A stretch of 64,000 nucleotides of DNA from Hyphomicrobium sp. (GCF_003987855.1 NZ_RXIZ01000016.1:1-64000); one strand, 5' to 3'; numbered from the stretch's first letter, positions 8,293 through 17,186 are shown. A program made the numbers and translations. The notes: generated by a model not told the origin, from the letters alone.

Positions 8293-9212
8293 TGGGCCGG
8301 CGCTCCTGCATCATCTTCATGAGCGACTCCGAGATAAGCGTCGATGACGCGCTGATCGTTGCGGACGTCTTCGGGGCTGCCGTCGGCGATCTTGCGGCCG
8401 TAATCGAGAACAGCGATCCTGTCGGAAATTCCCATGACGACACCGATATCGTGCTCGATCAGAATGATTGTCGCGTTGAAGTCATCCCTCGCAGAAAGGA
8501 CGAATTGCGCCATGTCCTGCTTCTCGGCGCTCGTCATTCCGGCCATGGGCTCATCGAGGAGAAGAAGCTTCGGTTGGGCGACGAGCGCGCGCGCGAGTTC
8601 GACGCGCTTTTGCAGGCCATATGGCAATGTGCCGACGGGGCGCTCTCGAATGGCTTCGAGATGCAAGGCGGTAATCACCGTATCCGCGCGTTCGCGGGAG
8701 TCCCGCTCCTCTGCTGGCGAGCGCCCGACGCCAAGAACTTGCTCGATAAACGTTGAGCGGACCGTCGACGAGCGCCCCGTGACGATGTTTTCGAAGACCG
8801 TCAATCCCTTGAAAAGCGCGAGGTTCTGATACGTTCGAGCAATGCCGAGCTTGGCGGCCCGGCTCGCCGGAACCGCGGAGAACACCTGGCCATCGATCGC
8901 AATCGTGCCGCGCTGGGGGCGATAGAGCCCACTGATCAGGTTGATGAGAGAGCTTTTGCCGGCTCCATTCGGTCCGATGATCGCGCGAATCTCGCCGGGG
9001 AAGACATCGAGATCGATGTCCGAGACGGCTTTGATGCCTCCAAAGCTAAGCGTCAGGCCGCGCAGGGATAGAACAGTTCGGGCTTTCTGGGCGTCGAAGG
9101 CTGGGGCTAACAGCGCTCCGGCGTCCGAGGTCACCTGCGTGTTCCGATCGTCGGCCGCGGCGAGACTACCTGCATAGGCGAACGCGCTCACCGATGCCTC
9201 CGTATCCGGCAC
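8289..9212 (-). CDS. livG: LivG-type ABC transporter ATP-binding protein
   Basis: A 307-residue ATPase with Walker A GPNGAGKSS, the relaxed signature LPYGLQKRVELARAL typical of LivG, and Walker B LLLLDEPMAG. About 45 residues precede the ATPase core, beginning MPDTEASVSAF. The start is a GTG at 9212 with only a weak CTGAGG site; the frame stays open further up towards the monooxygenase stop, so the exact start is uncertain. It lies just downstream of the SfnG fusion gene and begins the transporter part of the operon (livG-livH-livM-binding protein-livF). Confidence 0.88.
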   Translation of the reverse strand: MPDTEASVSAFAYAGSLAAADDRNTQVTSDAGALLAPAFDAQKARTVLSLRGLTLSFGGIKAVSDIDLDVFPGEIRAIIGPNGAGKSSLINLISGLYRPQRGTIAIDGQVFSAVPASRAAKLGIARTYQNLALFKGLTVFENIVTGRSSTVRSTFIEQVLGVGRSPAEERDSRERADTVITALHLEAIRERPVGTLPYGLQKRVELARALVAQPKLLLLDEPMAGMTSAEKQDMAQFVLSARDDFNATIILIEHDIGVVMGISDRIAVLDYGRKIADGSPEDVRNDQRVIDAYLGVAHEDDAGAPAQ

Positions 9213-9243
9213 AGCCTCAGGAAGGGTGGCTCTGACATCGTGC

Positions 9244-11004
9244 TCATTCCGCGGCCTGAAAGTGGGGAGTTCCGCGAGCCTCCAACTCGCGGACTAGTGG
9301 AATGACGTCGCGACCGAAGGATTCGACATCCTCTTGGAAATGCAGGAAGCCGAGCAGGACGAGATCGACGCCGATGTTCTTCAACTCGACAATGCGCTCC
9401 GCAATCTGAGTCGGCGTTCCGATGAGATTGGTTCTGAAGCCATCGTTATATTGAACGAGATCATCGAAGGTGGATGTGGACCAATTGCCTTCTCCTTCCG
9501 GAGAAGCCTTGCCGGCGTTCTTCACTTCGTGCCCAAAGGCATGAACGGCTTCCGGGTTGGCTTTCGCTATGATCTCGGCGACAACTGCACGAGCCTCTTG
9601 CTCTGTTTTACGAACAATGCCGAAGGCGTTGACGCCGATCTTAACGCTTCGACCATGTTCCCGGGCCTTGGCGCGAATATCGTCGACCTGCTTCTTGATC
9701 TCTTCGGGCGTGTTTCCGTTTGTGAAGTACCAGTCAGATACCCGGGCCGCCATGTCGCGCGCTGCGCGTGAGCTTCCGCCCTGGAAAATTTCCGGTAGCG
9801 GGTCGAGCGGTTTTGGCTTCAGGGAGTAATTGTTGAACCTATAAAAATCACCGCGGAACGTGAAGTTGTCGTCAGACCAGATCCCGCGCAAAGAGCGAAT
9901 AAACTCCTCAGAGCGGCGATAGCGTTCGTCATGATCCAGCCAAGGTTCGCCAATGGCTGCGAATTCGCCGCGAAACCAGCCACTGACGATATTCACCGCG
10001 ATGCGGCCGTTTGTGTACTGGCTGATGGAGGCAATCTGCTTGGCGGCCACGGCCGGATTCCAGGGACCCGGCAGAAGCGCGGCGATCACTTTGATGTTCT
10101 TGGTATTGTGCAGGATGGCTTGACTGAACGACACCGGCTCGTGCTGAAATTCTGCGCCGTACCCCGCGGTAAATCTTATCTGGCTCAAGGCATAGTCGAA
10201 ACCCGAGTTCTCGGCGATTTGCGCGAGTTTGATATTGTAATCGAGCCCCCAGTCGGTTCGCTGCTCGATATTGGAGATGACAAGGCCGCCGGAAACGTTC
10301 GGCACCCAGTATGCGAATTTGATGTTGCTGGGTGAGGATGGGGGCAGCGGTGCTGGCATGCTTTTGCTCCGTGGGGCTGTGCCCGTAGGCTTGGCGACGA
10401 GACTGAGTTTTGCAGGAGGTTCGCTACGCGGTCTGACGCTGGCTGCGAGCAGCGCTTCGTCAACCGCCCGCTCGATGCGGTCGGAAATCTGCTCGTTTTT
10501 CAGTTCCGTGTAGTCGAGATCACGATCCGTGGCGTAGATCGTGGTTGGAACAGGTGCGGCGTTGAAGAAGCTGAACAGCGGGCGAAACTGGTGGTCGAGA
10601 GCGAGCGCATGACGATCTGATCCGCCGGTGGCGCTCAAGATTACCGGCAGACCACTCAATGCCGTTGGCGGGATGAGATCGAAGAAATGCTTGAAAAGGC
10701 CCGTATACGAAGCCTTGTAAATGGGTGAGCCCACAACGAGTAGATCAGCGGTTTCAACGGCTAGGAAAAGCTCTTCGACGCTCTGTGGTATGCCGTCGCG
10801 CGAGATGAGCGGCGCGATTTGCGCCCCGGTCTCCGCCAAATCGATCGTTACTACTGCTGCGGATCGCCGTTTGGAAATGGAACGAACGATTGCGTCGGCA
10901 AGCGTTCTGGTGCGAGACGGCGCTTTCAGGCTGCCACTTACGAGAACGACTTTCAGCGCGTGCGCGTCCGAGAGATCAGACGCAGCTTGTCGGCTTGCAG
11001 GCAT
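9244..11004 (-). CDS. sfnG: Fused MsuE-like flavin reductase / SfnG-like dimethylsulfone monooxygenase
   Basis: A 586-residue two-domain protein. Residues 17-188 are an NADPH-dependent FMN reductase of the SsuE/MsuE type (VVLVSGSLKAPSRTRTL, then VVGSPIYKASYTGLFKHFF). Residues 189-227 are a Pro/Ser-rich linker. From 228 on it is a luciferase-like FMNH2-dependent monooxygenase matching SfnG closely (IKFAYWVPNVSGGL, IEQRTDWG, QIRFTAGYGAEFQHEP). In Pseudomonas these are separate proteins: MsuE supplies FMNH2 and SfnG oxidises dimethylsulfone to methanesulfinate. The fusion would couple both steps in one cytoplasmic enzyme. An uninterrupted frame across the linker argues against a sequencing artefact. 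The ATG at 11004 is favoured; a GTG at 11019 is possible. It is the first gene of the minus-strand operon. Confidence 0.92.
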   Translation of the reverse strand: MPASRQAASDLSDAHALKVVLVSGSLKAPSRTRTLADAIVRSISKRRSAAVVTIDLAETGAQIAPLISRDGIPQSVEELFLAVETADLLVVGSPIYKASYTGLFKHFFDLIPPTALSGLPVILSATGGSDRHALALDHQFRPLFSFFNAAPVPTTIYATDRDLDYTELKNEQISDRIERAVDEALLAASVRPRSEPPAKLSLVAKPTGTAPRSKSMPAPLPPSSPSNIKFAYWVPNVSGGLVISNIEQRTDWGLDYNIKLAQIAENSGFDYALSQIRFTAGYGAEFQHEPVSFSQAILHNTKNIKVIAALLPGPWNPAVAAKQIASISQYTNGRIAVNIVSGWFRGEFAAIGEPWLDHDERYRRSEEFIRSLRGIWSDDNFTFRGDFYRFNNYSLKPKPLDPLPEIFQGGSSRAARDMAARVSDWYFTNGNTPEEIKKQVDDIRAKAREHGRSVKIGVNAFGIVRKTEQEARAVVAEIIAKANPEAVHAFGHEVKNAGKASPEGEGNWSTSTFDDLVQYNDGFRTNLIGTPTQIAERIVELKNIGVDLVLLGFLHFQEDVESFGRDVIPLVRELEARGTPHFQAAE

Positions 11005-11455
11005 AAACTTCAACCCCACTTTCCGGAGCGACCCGGAACATGTTCAGTTGTCGCATTTCTAGTTTTGATTGGGCTTTAAGCTGCGGCGCCCTCGTGGCCG
11101 CGTATCGTAAGGTCTTCGTGCGCTGGATTCCGAGTAAGCGCATTTCCGCATTTTGCGTGCGAAACAGAGGCGCCAAATTTTAATTTCACCTGCACGTCGC
11201 GCCGTCCTCAAATCCCCGCTGCAATCGAGTTAGTGCCCAACCGGCGCGAGGGTCAAATATCAATTTCTCATTTGTTTTTCCTGTTTAGCGATCAGCGCGA
11301 AATCGCGATTACGATATGCGCAAAAATGCATATTGAATTTCAGAGACTGAGCGGCGCTGGAGACGGTAAAGGCCCGAGCCTTGGTGACTCGAGCCCAGAT
11401 AACCGTGATGCCGCTTCAAATTTTATCAAAGCTGGGATTTGCGACAGCGGTGGCG
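11005..11455. promoter_or_regulatory. Intergenic region upstream of the sulfone operon
   Basis: No gene is supported in these 450 bases. It must hold the promoter of the minus-strand operon and the 3' end signals of the porin. A 6-bp inverted repeat ATATGC-N8-GCATAT lies at 11314-11333 in an A/T-rich stretch. A weak stem at 11373-11398 could act as the porin terminator. I did not find a clear sigma-54 -24/-12 element. Confidence 0.4.
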
Positions 11456-12733
11456 CTAGAACGAAATCAACGCCCCGCCCACGACTTCGGTGAAGTCGTC
11501 CGTGCTGAGGCCTCCAGTAAGCGAGCGTGGAATATCCGCCGACAGCACCCTCGCGCGAAGCCACACTTGCATCGCGGCGGCATCGATGTCCTGCGCTATG
11601 CCGGCGCCGTAGAACGTCTGACTCGCGCCAGGTGCAAAGTTGCCGTCATTGTCGTAGATGCCGTTGTTGGCGCGGAGATATTCACCATACGGACGAGTGA
11701 CGCCGAGGGACGTCAGCTTTAGCTTGATACCCGCTTTTGCGTAGTAGACGTCGTTGGACTCATATCCCTTGCTGTCCATGTGACCCCACTGGAAGTTGCC
11801 CCAGATGCCGGTGGGCACATGTTCCAGATAGCCGGCCAGCTGAAGATAGTGGGAACTGGGTTGAAAGTCTGCAACAGCGGGGTTAGCCACGACCAGGTTC
11901 GGATCGTTGGTTCCGGAATACGAGGCAACACCTTTGACGAGGAAGTCTCCCCAATTGGCGGTGTAGTAGCCGGTGACGCCCCATTCGTCATCCTCACCCC
12001 AAGAAGCGACCAGCTGAACGCCTGCGATTACGGGTGAGTCATAACGGACCTCGTTTCGTGGCGAACCTACGCAGTCGCCTGGCCCGCCGCCCCAGCCATG
12101 GCATTGCCCGCCAGAAGCGTTCTTCCCGCCACCCCAGGTGAAGTTCGAAAAGCTGCCATTGCTTAGCCGAATTCCAAAATCCCATGTGTCGTATGCGACC
12201 CAATATGCGGCGGCCTGGGTCCCCGACAGATCGGAGTTGAAATTGGCGTTGTCGCCCGCGGGGCTCTGCTTTCCAACCGCGACTCTGCCATAGCGGTCGC
12301 TTTTGAGATACCAGTACGATTCGTTGGCGTTTACGGTATTTGCGTCGGTGGAATCCGCGCGGTTCTGATTGATCGAATAGATGTTGTTGTCGCGAAGCTC
12401 CAAGTGCAGCACGTATCCGGCGGAATAACCTGGAGCGATCTCAGCGGAGCCAACGAACTGAACGTTACTGGCGTAATTCGTGCCGAGGCCGATGACGTAG
12501 GTGTTCCATTCATGCCCATCGTCCCACCACATGACCTGTTCGGTCACCCAGCCTGTAACTGTCAACGAAACTTTGCGATTGCCCTTTCGGGCGGTGGTTG
12601 CTTCGAGCTCCGCGATGCGTTCCTCGAGATCGGCGCAGCAGTTGCCGCCGAGATCTGCCGCTTGCGCGAGACTTGAATTCCAAATCAAGAGCGACCCTGC
12701 CGCACCGATGACGGCAAGCACATTTCTCGACAT
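11456..12733 (-). CDS. Outer-membrane porin (Porin_2 family)
   Basis: A 425-residue protein with a signal peptide (MSRNVLAVIGAAGSLLIWNSSLAQA), a short coiled segment after processing (CCADLEERIAELEATTARK) and a 16-strand-type beta-barrel beginning VSLTVTGWVTEQVMWWDDG and ending in GGALISF, with the terminal Phe needed for barrel assembly. This layout matches alphaproteobacterial Porin_2 proteins. The ATG at 12733 is placed by GGGGAG five bases upstream; the in-frame GTG two codons earlier is too close to that site. Its place between the sulfone operon and ssuD suggests sulfur-compound entry, though general porins also look like this. Confidence 0.88.
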   Translation of the reverse strand: MSRNVLAVIGAAGSLLIWNSSLAQAADLGGNCCADLEERIAELEATTARKGNRKVSLTVTGWVTEQVMWWDDGHEWNTYVIGLGTNYASNVQFVGSAEIAPGYSAGYVLHLELRDNNIYSINQNRADSTDANTVNANESYWYLKSDRYGRVAVGKQSPAGDNANFNSDLSGTQAAAYWVAYDTWDFGIRLSNGSFSNFTWGGGKNASGGQCHGWGGGPGDCVGSPRNEVRYDSPVIAGVQLVASWGEDDEWGVTGYYTANWGDFLVKGVASYSGTNDPNLVVANPAVADFQPSSHYLQLAGYLEHVPTGIWGNFQWGHMDSKGYESNDVYYAKAGIKLKLTSLGVTRPYGEYLRANNGIYDNDGNFAPGASQTFYGAGIAQDIDAAAMQVWLRARVLSADIPRSLTGGLSTDDFTEVVGGALISF

Positions 12734-13132
12734 CCTCACTCCCCCAATGCATTGCTGTTACGCCGCCGTTCACGGCATAAAAGTTTGAAAACAGTGGTCC
12801 TGCTGATGTCATTCCCCCGATCAGCAGTGCACGGCTCGATGGAGGCGCAAGCCTTCGGCCGCTTCGGATGATGTGTAAAATATTTGTTTTCGCTAAAGAT
12901 ATTCGGCGATTACCAGCTGCAATTGCAGACCGCGTCTGAGCCGTAATTTTCGGGCCGCCTTTTCTAAGAGCTCGCGGAACGAAGCGTATCGGCCTTTTTG
13001 GTGATCGACGGCACTCTCGGCGAATTAGAAAATCGGATATGCATTTCGATTTTTCTTCTTGGACCGGTCCGGTCACGCCCATTCAAAACGGGAGGCTCAA
13101 CTTGCCAAAAACGGCTTCTCGAAAGATACGCG
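12734..13132. promoter_or_regulatory. Divergent control region between porin and ssuD
   Basis: This 400-base non-coding region separates divergently transcribed porin and ssuD genes. It contains an inverted repeat, CTGCTGAT at 12800-12807 and ATCAGCAG at 12820-12827, separated by 12 bases, a spacing that could suit a dimeric regulator. A GGGAGG site at about 13090 precedes a TTG at 13102 that opens a 43-codon frame different from ssuD; this could be a leader peptide but is unsupported. Confidence 0.45.
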
Positions 13133-14302
13133 ATGAGCGAAGACACTTCCGCATCTGGTCTCAATGTACTTTGGTTTCTTCCGACGTTTGGAGATGCACG
13201 GTATTTAGGGACGGCGCTTGGTGCGCGTGAAGCGGACTACAATTATTTGAGGCAGGTCGCGCTTGCCGCAGATGCGCTTGGCTACTACGGCGTTCTCTTG
13301 CCGACGGGGCGAAGCTGTGAAGATTCTTGGATTGTCGCTGCCGCTCTTGCGCCACAAACCACGACTTTGAAATACCTTGTGGCTGTCAGACCTGGACTGC
13401 AATCGCCGACAGTGGCGGCGCGCATGACAGCGACACTCGACAGGACATCTGCGGGCCGCGTCCTCATAAACGTAGTGACAGGTGGCGACCCAGTCGAAAA
13501 TCGCGGGGAGGGATTGTTTCACGATCACGCAGAGCGATACGAGCTGACCTCCGAATTTCTGCGCGTCTACCGGGCGCTGCTCGATGGCGAAACGGTGAAT
13601 TTTAAGGGACGCTTCGTGGAGATCGAAGACGGGCGCCTGCAATACCTTCCGGTACAGAAGCCGTCGGTACCACTTTATTTCGGTGGATCCTCCGACGCCG
13701 GGATCCGTGTTGCTGCACAGGCTATCGATAAATTTCTGACGTGGGGAGAGCCGCCGAAAGAAGTTGCCGCGAAAATTTCGTCGGTCAAGGCTGCCGCAGC
13801 AAAAGAAGGTCGACGACTGAGCTTCGGCATTCGCCTTCACGTAATCGTCAGAGAGACGAGAGAAGCCGCATGGAAAGCAGTAGAGAGTTTGATCACGCAT
13901 CTGGATGACGACGCGATCACCGCTGCTCAGAAAATTTTCGCCCGGATGGATTCGGTTGGTCAGAAGCGAATGACGGCGCTGCATGGAGGCCGTCGCGACA
14001 ATCTTGAAATCAGTCCGGATTTGTGGGCTGGTGTCGGCCTTGTGCGAGGCGGTGCGGGCACCGCACTTGTCGGCGATCCTGAGACTGTCGCAACGCGCAT
14101 CAAGGAATATGCTGCACTCGGCATCGATACGTTCGTGCTCTCAGGATATCCTCATCTGGAAGAAGCATTCCGGTTCGCGGAGTTGGTGTTTCCTTTGCTT
14201 CCGCTTTCACATGCCAAGGCACGCTCGACAGGAACGGTCAACACCGGGCCATTCGGAGAGGTCCTAGTGCGTAACGACTTGCGTCAGGCTTCGCAATCGT
14301 AG
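13133..14302 (+). CDS. ssuD: FMNH2-dependent alkanesulfonate monooxygenase
   Basis: A 389-residue bacterial-luciferase-family enzyme. [15 protein letters not shown] at the start, the [14 protein letters not shown] segment, [16 protein letters not shown] and [11 protein letters not shown] are SsuD hallmarks. SsuD cleaves C1 and longer alkanesulfonates to aldehyde and sulfite using reduced flavin from a partner reductase. No separate ssuE or ssuABC lies nearby, so FMNH2 may come from the reductase half of the fused SfnG or from elsewhere in the genome. The ATG at 13133 begins [12 protein letters not shown]; the ribosome site (GAAAG) is weak. An MsuD-type role (methanesulfonate) is equally possible. 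Confidence 0.9.
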   Translation: MSEDTSASGLNVLWFLPTFGDARYLGTALGAREADYNYLRQVALAADALGYYGVLLPTGRSCEDSWIVAAALAPQTTTLKYLVAVRPGLQSPTVAARMTATLDRTSAGRVLINVVTGGDPVENRGEGLFHDHAERYELTSEFLRVYRALLDGETVNFKGRFVEIEDGRLQYLPVQKPSVPLYFGGSSDAGIRVAAQAIDKFLTWGEPPKEVAAKISSVKAAAAKEGRRLSFGIRLHVIVRETREAAWKAVESLITHLDDDAITAAQKIFARMDSVGQKRMTALHGGRRDNLEISPDLWAGVGLVRGGAGTALVGDPETVATRIKEYAALGIDTFVLSGYPHLEEAFRFAELVFPLLPLSHAKARSTGTVNTGPFGEVLVRNDLRQASQS

Positions 14303-14321
14303 GCGCTCCAACTAGGAGCGC
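14303..14321. terminator. Stem-loop between convergent ssuD and cysB-like genes
   Basis: GCGCTCC at 14303-14309 pairs with GGAGCGC at 14315-14321 around a five-base loop, immediately after the ssuD stop and before the end of the convergent LysR gene. The T-run is poor (TATTT), so termination strength is uncertain. Confidence 0.5.
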
Positions 14322-14345
14322 TATTTGGAAGGCGGAGGCAGAACT

Positions 14346-15287
14346 TTAATCCAGGCCGCGCACGTTCGCCGCTTCTTCCGCCGCCTGAACAACTTCCTTT
14401 GTCACTTTCGGAGCGCACATTTCAATAAAGCGATAAGCGTAATCTTTCAGAATGCGGCCGCGACGCACAGCAATGCATGTTGTGGACGGCTGAAACAAAT
14501 GCGCGGCTTTCAGCTTCTGCAATTTCGTGTCGCGGGACGGGATGAAAGCCATCGACGCTATGATGCCCACTCCAAAGTCCAGTTCGACATATGCCTTGAT
14601 GACATCGGAGTCTATGGCGGCCATAGTTATGCGTGGCCGAAGTTGATGCTTCTGGAAGGCCGCATCGATCTGACGGCGTCCTGTCAATCCAGTATGATAG
14701 GTAATGAGGGGGTACTCCGCTAATGTCGCGAGCGTCACTGCCGACTGCTTGAGGAGCGGGTGGCCCTTGGGCACAACAACGCAGTGCTCCCATGAATAGG
14801 ACGGGAACGTCAGCAGATCCGGATTACCTTCGAGCGTGTCTGTTGCGAGCCCGATATCCGCACGGCCCTCGATCAGAAATTGGGGAACGTCACCTGGATG
14901 CGCCTGCAGCAGCACCACCTCGACGTTTTTGTAGATTTTGCGGAACTGTGTGAAGACCTGGGGAAGGGTGTAGCGGCTTTGCGTATGCGTCGTCACGATG
15001 GTCAGCGTGCCGCCTTTGTCGTCCGAAAACTTTGACGCCACCTGACGGATATTGTCGGCCTCGAGGAGGACCCGGTCAACAATGCTCAAGACTTGAGCGC
15101 CCGGCTCTGTAAGTCCGAGCAGCCGCTTCCCGCGCCGCTCGAATAGCTCCACGCCGAGCTCGTCCTCGAGATCTTTTATGTGCTTACTGACCCCGGATTG
15201 GGAAGTGTAGAGTGCTGATGCTGCGTCCGTCACGTTGTATTTGGAGCGAACGATCTCTCGGAGAATACGAAGCTGCTTGAGGTTCAT
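14346..15287 (-). CDS. cysB: CysB-type LysR transcriptional regulator
   Basis: A 313-residue LysR protein. The N-terminal winged helix (SALYTSQSGVSKHIKDLEDELG) is followed by an effector domain whose TTHTQSRYTLP segment places Thr100, Thr102 and Gln103 exactly where CysB and Cbl bind sulfate, thiosulfate or O-acetylserine-type ligands. It therefore probably senses sulfur status and controls the flanking sulfone and sulfonate genes. The ATG at 15287 gives the usual family length. It is convergent with ssuD and is a single gene. Confidence 0.9.
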   Translation of the reverse strand: MNLKQLRILREIVRSKYNVTDAASALYTSQSGVSKHIKDLEDELGVELFERRGKRLLGLTEPGAQVLSIVDRVLLEADNIRQVASKFSDDKGGTLTIVTTHTQSRYTLPQVFTQFRKIYKNVEVVLLQAHPGDVPQFLIEGRADIGLATDTLEGNPDLLTFPSYSWEHCVVVPKGHPLLKQSAVTLATLAEYPLITYHTGLTGRRQIDAAFQKHQLRPRITMAAIDSDVIKAYVELDFGVGIIASMAFIPSRDTKLQKLKAAHLFQPSTTCIAVRRGRILKDYAYRFIEMCAPKVTKEVVQAAEEAANVRGLD

Positions 15288-15522
15288 TCTCGATGCCAGT
15301 GACCCGCGCAGTGCGCGTTGGCGCGTTTAGCGGAAAGCTGGCGGTATTCAAAAGACGGATCTATGATTCCGTTATTACATACACCGAGGTGTACGCGCGT
15401 GCGTTGAGCAGATCGGCGCTGACAGCTTGCGGGCAGAAAAAACTAAAAAAGTGATCGTGAGCTGTGTGAACTTGTGATCGGAACGGTGGTTCATCCTCCA
15501 CAAAGGAATGGGAGGAGCAACC

Positions 15523-15699
15523 ATGCGTAAGAAGATGGTCGATCCAATCTACCGCCTGACGCGATCCGTCGAGCACTTGGAGAGCCTCGCGGCCTCAAGG
15601 CCGGACTTGGGGTACATTGCTGACGAATTGCAGAAGGCGAAGACGAGGCTGAGCCAGGTTCTCGCCGTAACCAACTCGCGTATGACCAGGGTCGCCTGA
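15523..15699 (+). CDS. Small hypothetical protein, 58 residues
   Basis: The ATG at 15523 has a strong GGAGGAG site seven bases upstream. The product (starting MRKKMVDPIYRL) is mostly helical and amphipathic, with a segment SVEHLESLAASRPDLGYIAD and no membrane span or signal. I do not recognise a family. A hairpin with a short T-run follows at 15756, which supports a real transcription unit. Confidence 0.55.
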   Translation: MRKKMVDPIYRLTRSVEHLESLAASRPDLGYIADELQKAKTRLSQVLAVTNSRMTRVA

Positions 15700-15755
15700 A
15701 GGCGAGCAGGGTGCGAATGCGGTTGTCAGCGGAGCGTTGCCTCTAGGTCCACCGT

Positions 15756-15772
15756 AGCGGGGGCCGCTTTTT
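15756..15772 (+). terminator. Probable intrinsic terminator
   Basis: AGCGG-GGG-CCGCT followed by TTTTT forms a short GC-rich stem with a T-run, about 55 bases after the small ORF. Confidence 0.55.
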
Positions 15773-15949
15773 GGTCGCGGGTAGCGCTACAGGATAGCTT
15801 TCTCAAAGGAGCCGCGCCCTCCCTGCGGGGGGCTGGGGGACTTATCAAGATCGTCGACTCCTGGCACAGCACTTACGGCTCGCGGCCTTGGCCTCGGTTC
15901 ATGCCCGAGGGATCCCGCCTGAAATCAACTCATCCCTACCCAGCAATTC

Positions 15950-16507
15950 ATGCCCTCAGGACTGCACAGTTTGCTCGGCTGGCTATTAGGTGTCGCGCTG
16001 GCCCTTTTCGTCGCGTGGCTGCTGCTGCGACGCCGGTCGGCGCAACCACCAAACGGTGTCAGCGACCCTAAGAAGCAATTGGAATTCGTCTCGCGGGTGG
16101 AGTTCGAGCGGCAGCCGCTCATCAACAAAAGCGAGTTCCAGGTCTTACTTGTGCTTGAAGAGGTGGTGAGAAGCTGCGGGCGCGGTCACAGGGTCATGGC
16201 GCAGACCGTGCTCGGCGAGTTCTTGCGCCCGAAACCAGGAGGTGGCGCTGAGGCCGATCTCGCGTATCGGTCGATCAACTCTAAGCGCGCCGACTTCGTG
16301 GTTGTCGACTCGCGAGGCTACGCGGTACTCGTCGTGGAGTATCAGGGTTCCGGGCACTACCAAGGCACGGCGAACCTGCGAGACGCCGTCAAGCGAGAAG
16401 CCTTTCGTACCGCTGGTTTGACGCTGTTGGAGGTGATGCCCGGTTTTTCCAAGGCGGACGTGGCGGCGAGGGTGCGGCAGGCGTTGGGCGCTTCGGGTGT
16501 GGCCTAG
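15950..16507 (+). CDS. Membrane-anchored DUF2726 protein
   Basis: A 185-residue protein with one N-terminal membrane segment (LLGWLLGVALALFVAWLLL), a basic stop-transfer RRRS and a cytoplasmic DUF2726 domain (INKSEFQVLLVLEEVV, then SKRADFVVVDSRGYAVLVVEYQG). DUF2726 resembles restriction-endonuclease-like folds and its function is unknown. No ribosome site is evident before the ATG at 15950. No operon partner is seen. The family is patchy and common on mobile DNA, so acquisition by transfer is possible but not shown. Confidence 0.75.
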   Translation: MPSGLHSLLGWLLGVALALFVAWLLLRRRSAQPPNGVSDPKKQLEFVSRVEFERQPLINKSEFQVLLVLEEVVRSCGRGHRVMAQTVLGEFLRPKPGGGAEADLAYRSINSKRADFVVVDSRGYAVLVVEYQGSGHYQGTANLRDAVKREAFRTAGLTLLEVMPGFSKADVAARVRQALGASGVA

Positions 16508-16756
16508 CAGGTAGCGCGTCAGGAACCTGCCGGCCGCGCCGACGCGGGCTGACAACTTCGGCCATGGGTTCTAGTCAGCCGCCCGCAGGTGCTTTCGGTG
16601 CGACTCGTGATAGGCATTAAGGCTGCCTGGGGTGGCAAATCCGGCACGGTTTCCTGTTCCTTTCAGGAGAATCGGCTTGTGACGGGGCTGTTCTGTTGTC
16701 GGGGGTTACGCGCTCAATTAGTTTCCCGACTGGATAGATCATTTTTGGAGGGGCAA

Positions 16757-17059
16757 ATGCGATCTTTGAAACTCGGCTTGGCCGCTGCGGCGGTAATGTG
16801 CGGCCTTTCGGCGACGGCTCATGCGGACTGCGTCAAGGTAGGGGCCGTTGGCGAAGCTGTGACCCACGATATCGCTTATCTCTTTTCGACACATGGTCTT
16901 GCCAACGTCATCTATGGGCAGGGCCGCGTAGGTAAGGGTCCGGTCCATACGAAATGTGATGACGGCGCGGGCACGTCGACGTGTCATTCCTCGCAATTGG
17001 CGTGCAAAGTGACGACGCCGAAAACCTGCCTTGGCGCCTGGCTCTGCTTCCCTGCCTAG
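16757..17059 (+). CDS. Small secreted cysteine-rich protein
   Basis: The ATG at 16757 has a GGAGGGG site. The 100-residue product has a clear signal peptide (MRSLKLGLAAAAVMCGLSATAHA, cleaved before DCVKVGA) and a mature part of about 77 residues with six cysteines, one right at the mature N-terminus and the rest in the C-terminal half, enough for three disulfides. Similar short periplasmic proteins occur in Hyphomicrobiales without known function. A strong terminator follows at 17147, so it is a single-gene unit. Confidence 0.75.
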   Translation: MRSLKLGLAAAAVMCGLSATAHADCVKVGAVGEAVTHDIAYLFSTHGLANVIYGQGRVGKGPVHTKCDDGAGTSTCHSSQLACKVTTPKTCLGAWLCFPA

Positions 17060-17146
17060 TTCGCACGCTCGGCGAATAGGCAGATTAGAGTGTCTTTCGC
17101 AGATCCGGCCTGAAGACCTCTGCCCCGTTGGTCGGTAAAAATTGCA

Positions 17147-17186
17147 AACCAGTTGAAGCCGCCGGGCGGCTCCAGCTGGTTTTTTG
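17147..17186 (+). terminator. Strong intrinsic terminator after the secreted protein gene
   Basis: AACCAG at 17147-17152 pairs with CTGGTT at 17176-17181 enclosing a second stem (AGCCGCC with GGCGGCT), followed by a run of T. A second inverted repeat, TTTTTGC-N6-GCAAAAA, overlaps it at 17181-17200 and could serve the opposite strand. Confidence 0.8.

Noticed and set aside
11161-11220. Possible sigma-54 site upstream of the sfnG fusion
   Set aside because: A TGGCGC on the minus strand lacks a properly spaced TTGC partner (GG and GC are not 10 bases apart).
13102-13230. 43-codon frame from a TTG with a GGGAGG site ahead of ssuD
   Set aside because: The ribosome site is good, but the peptide runs into ssuD in another frame and has no leader-like feature such as repeated Cys or Met codons.
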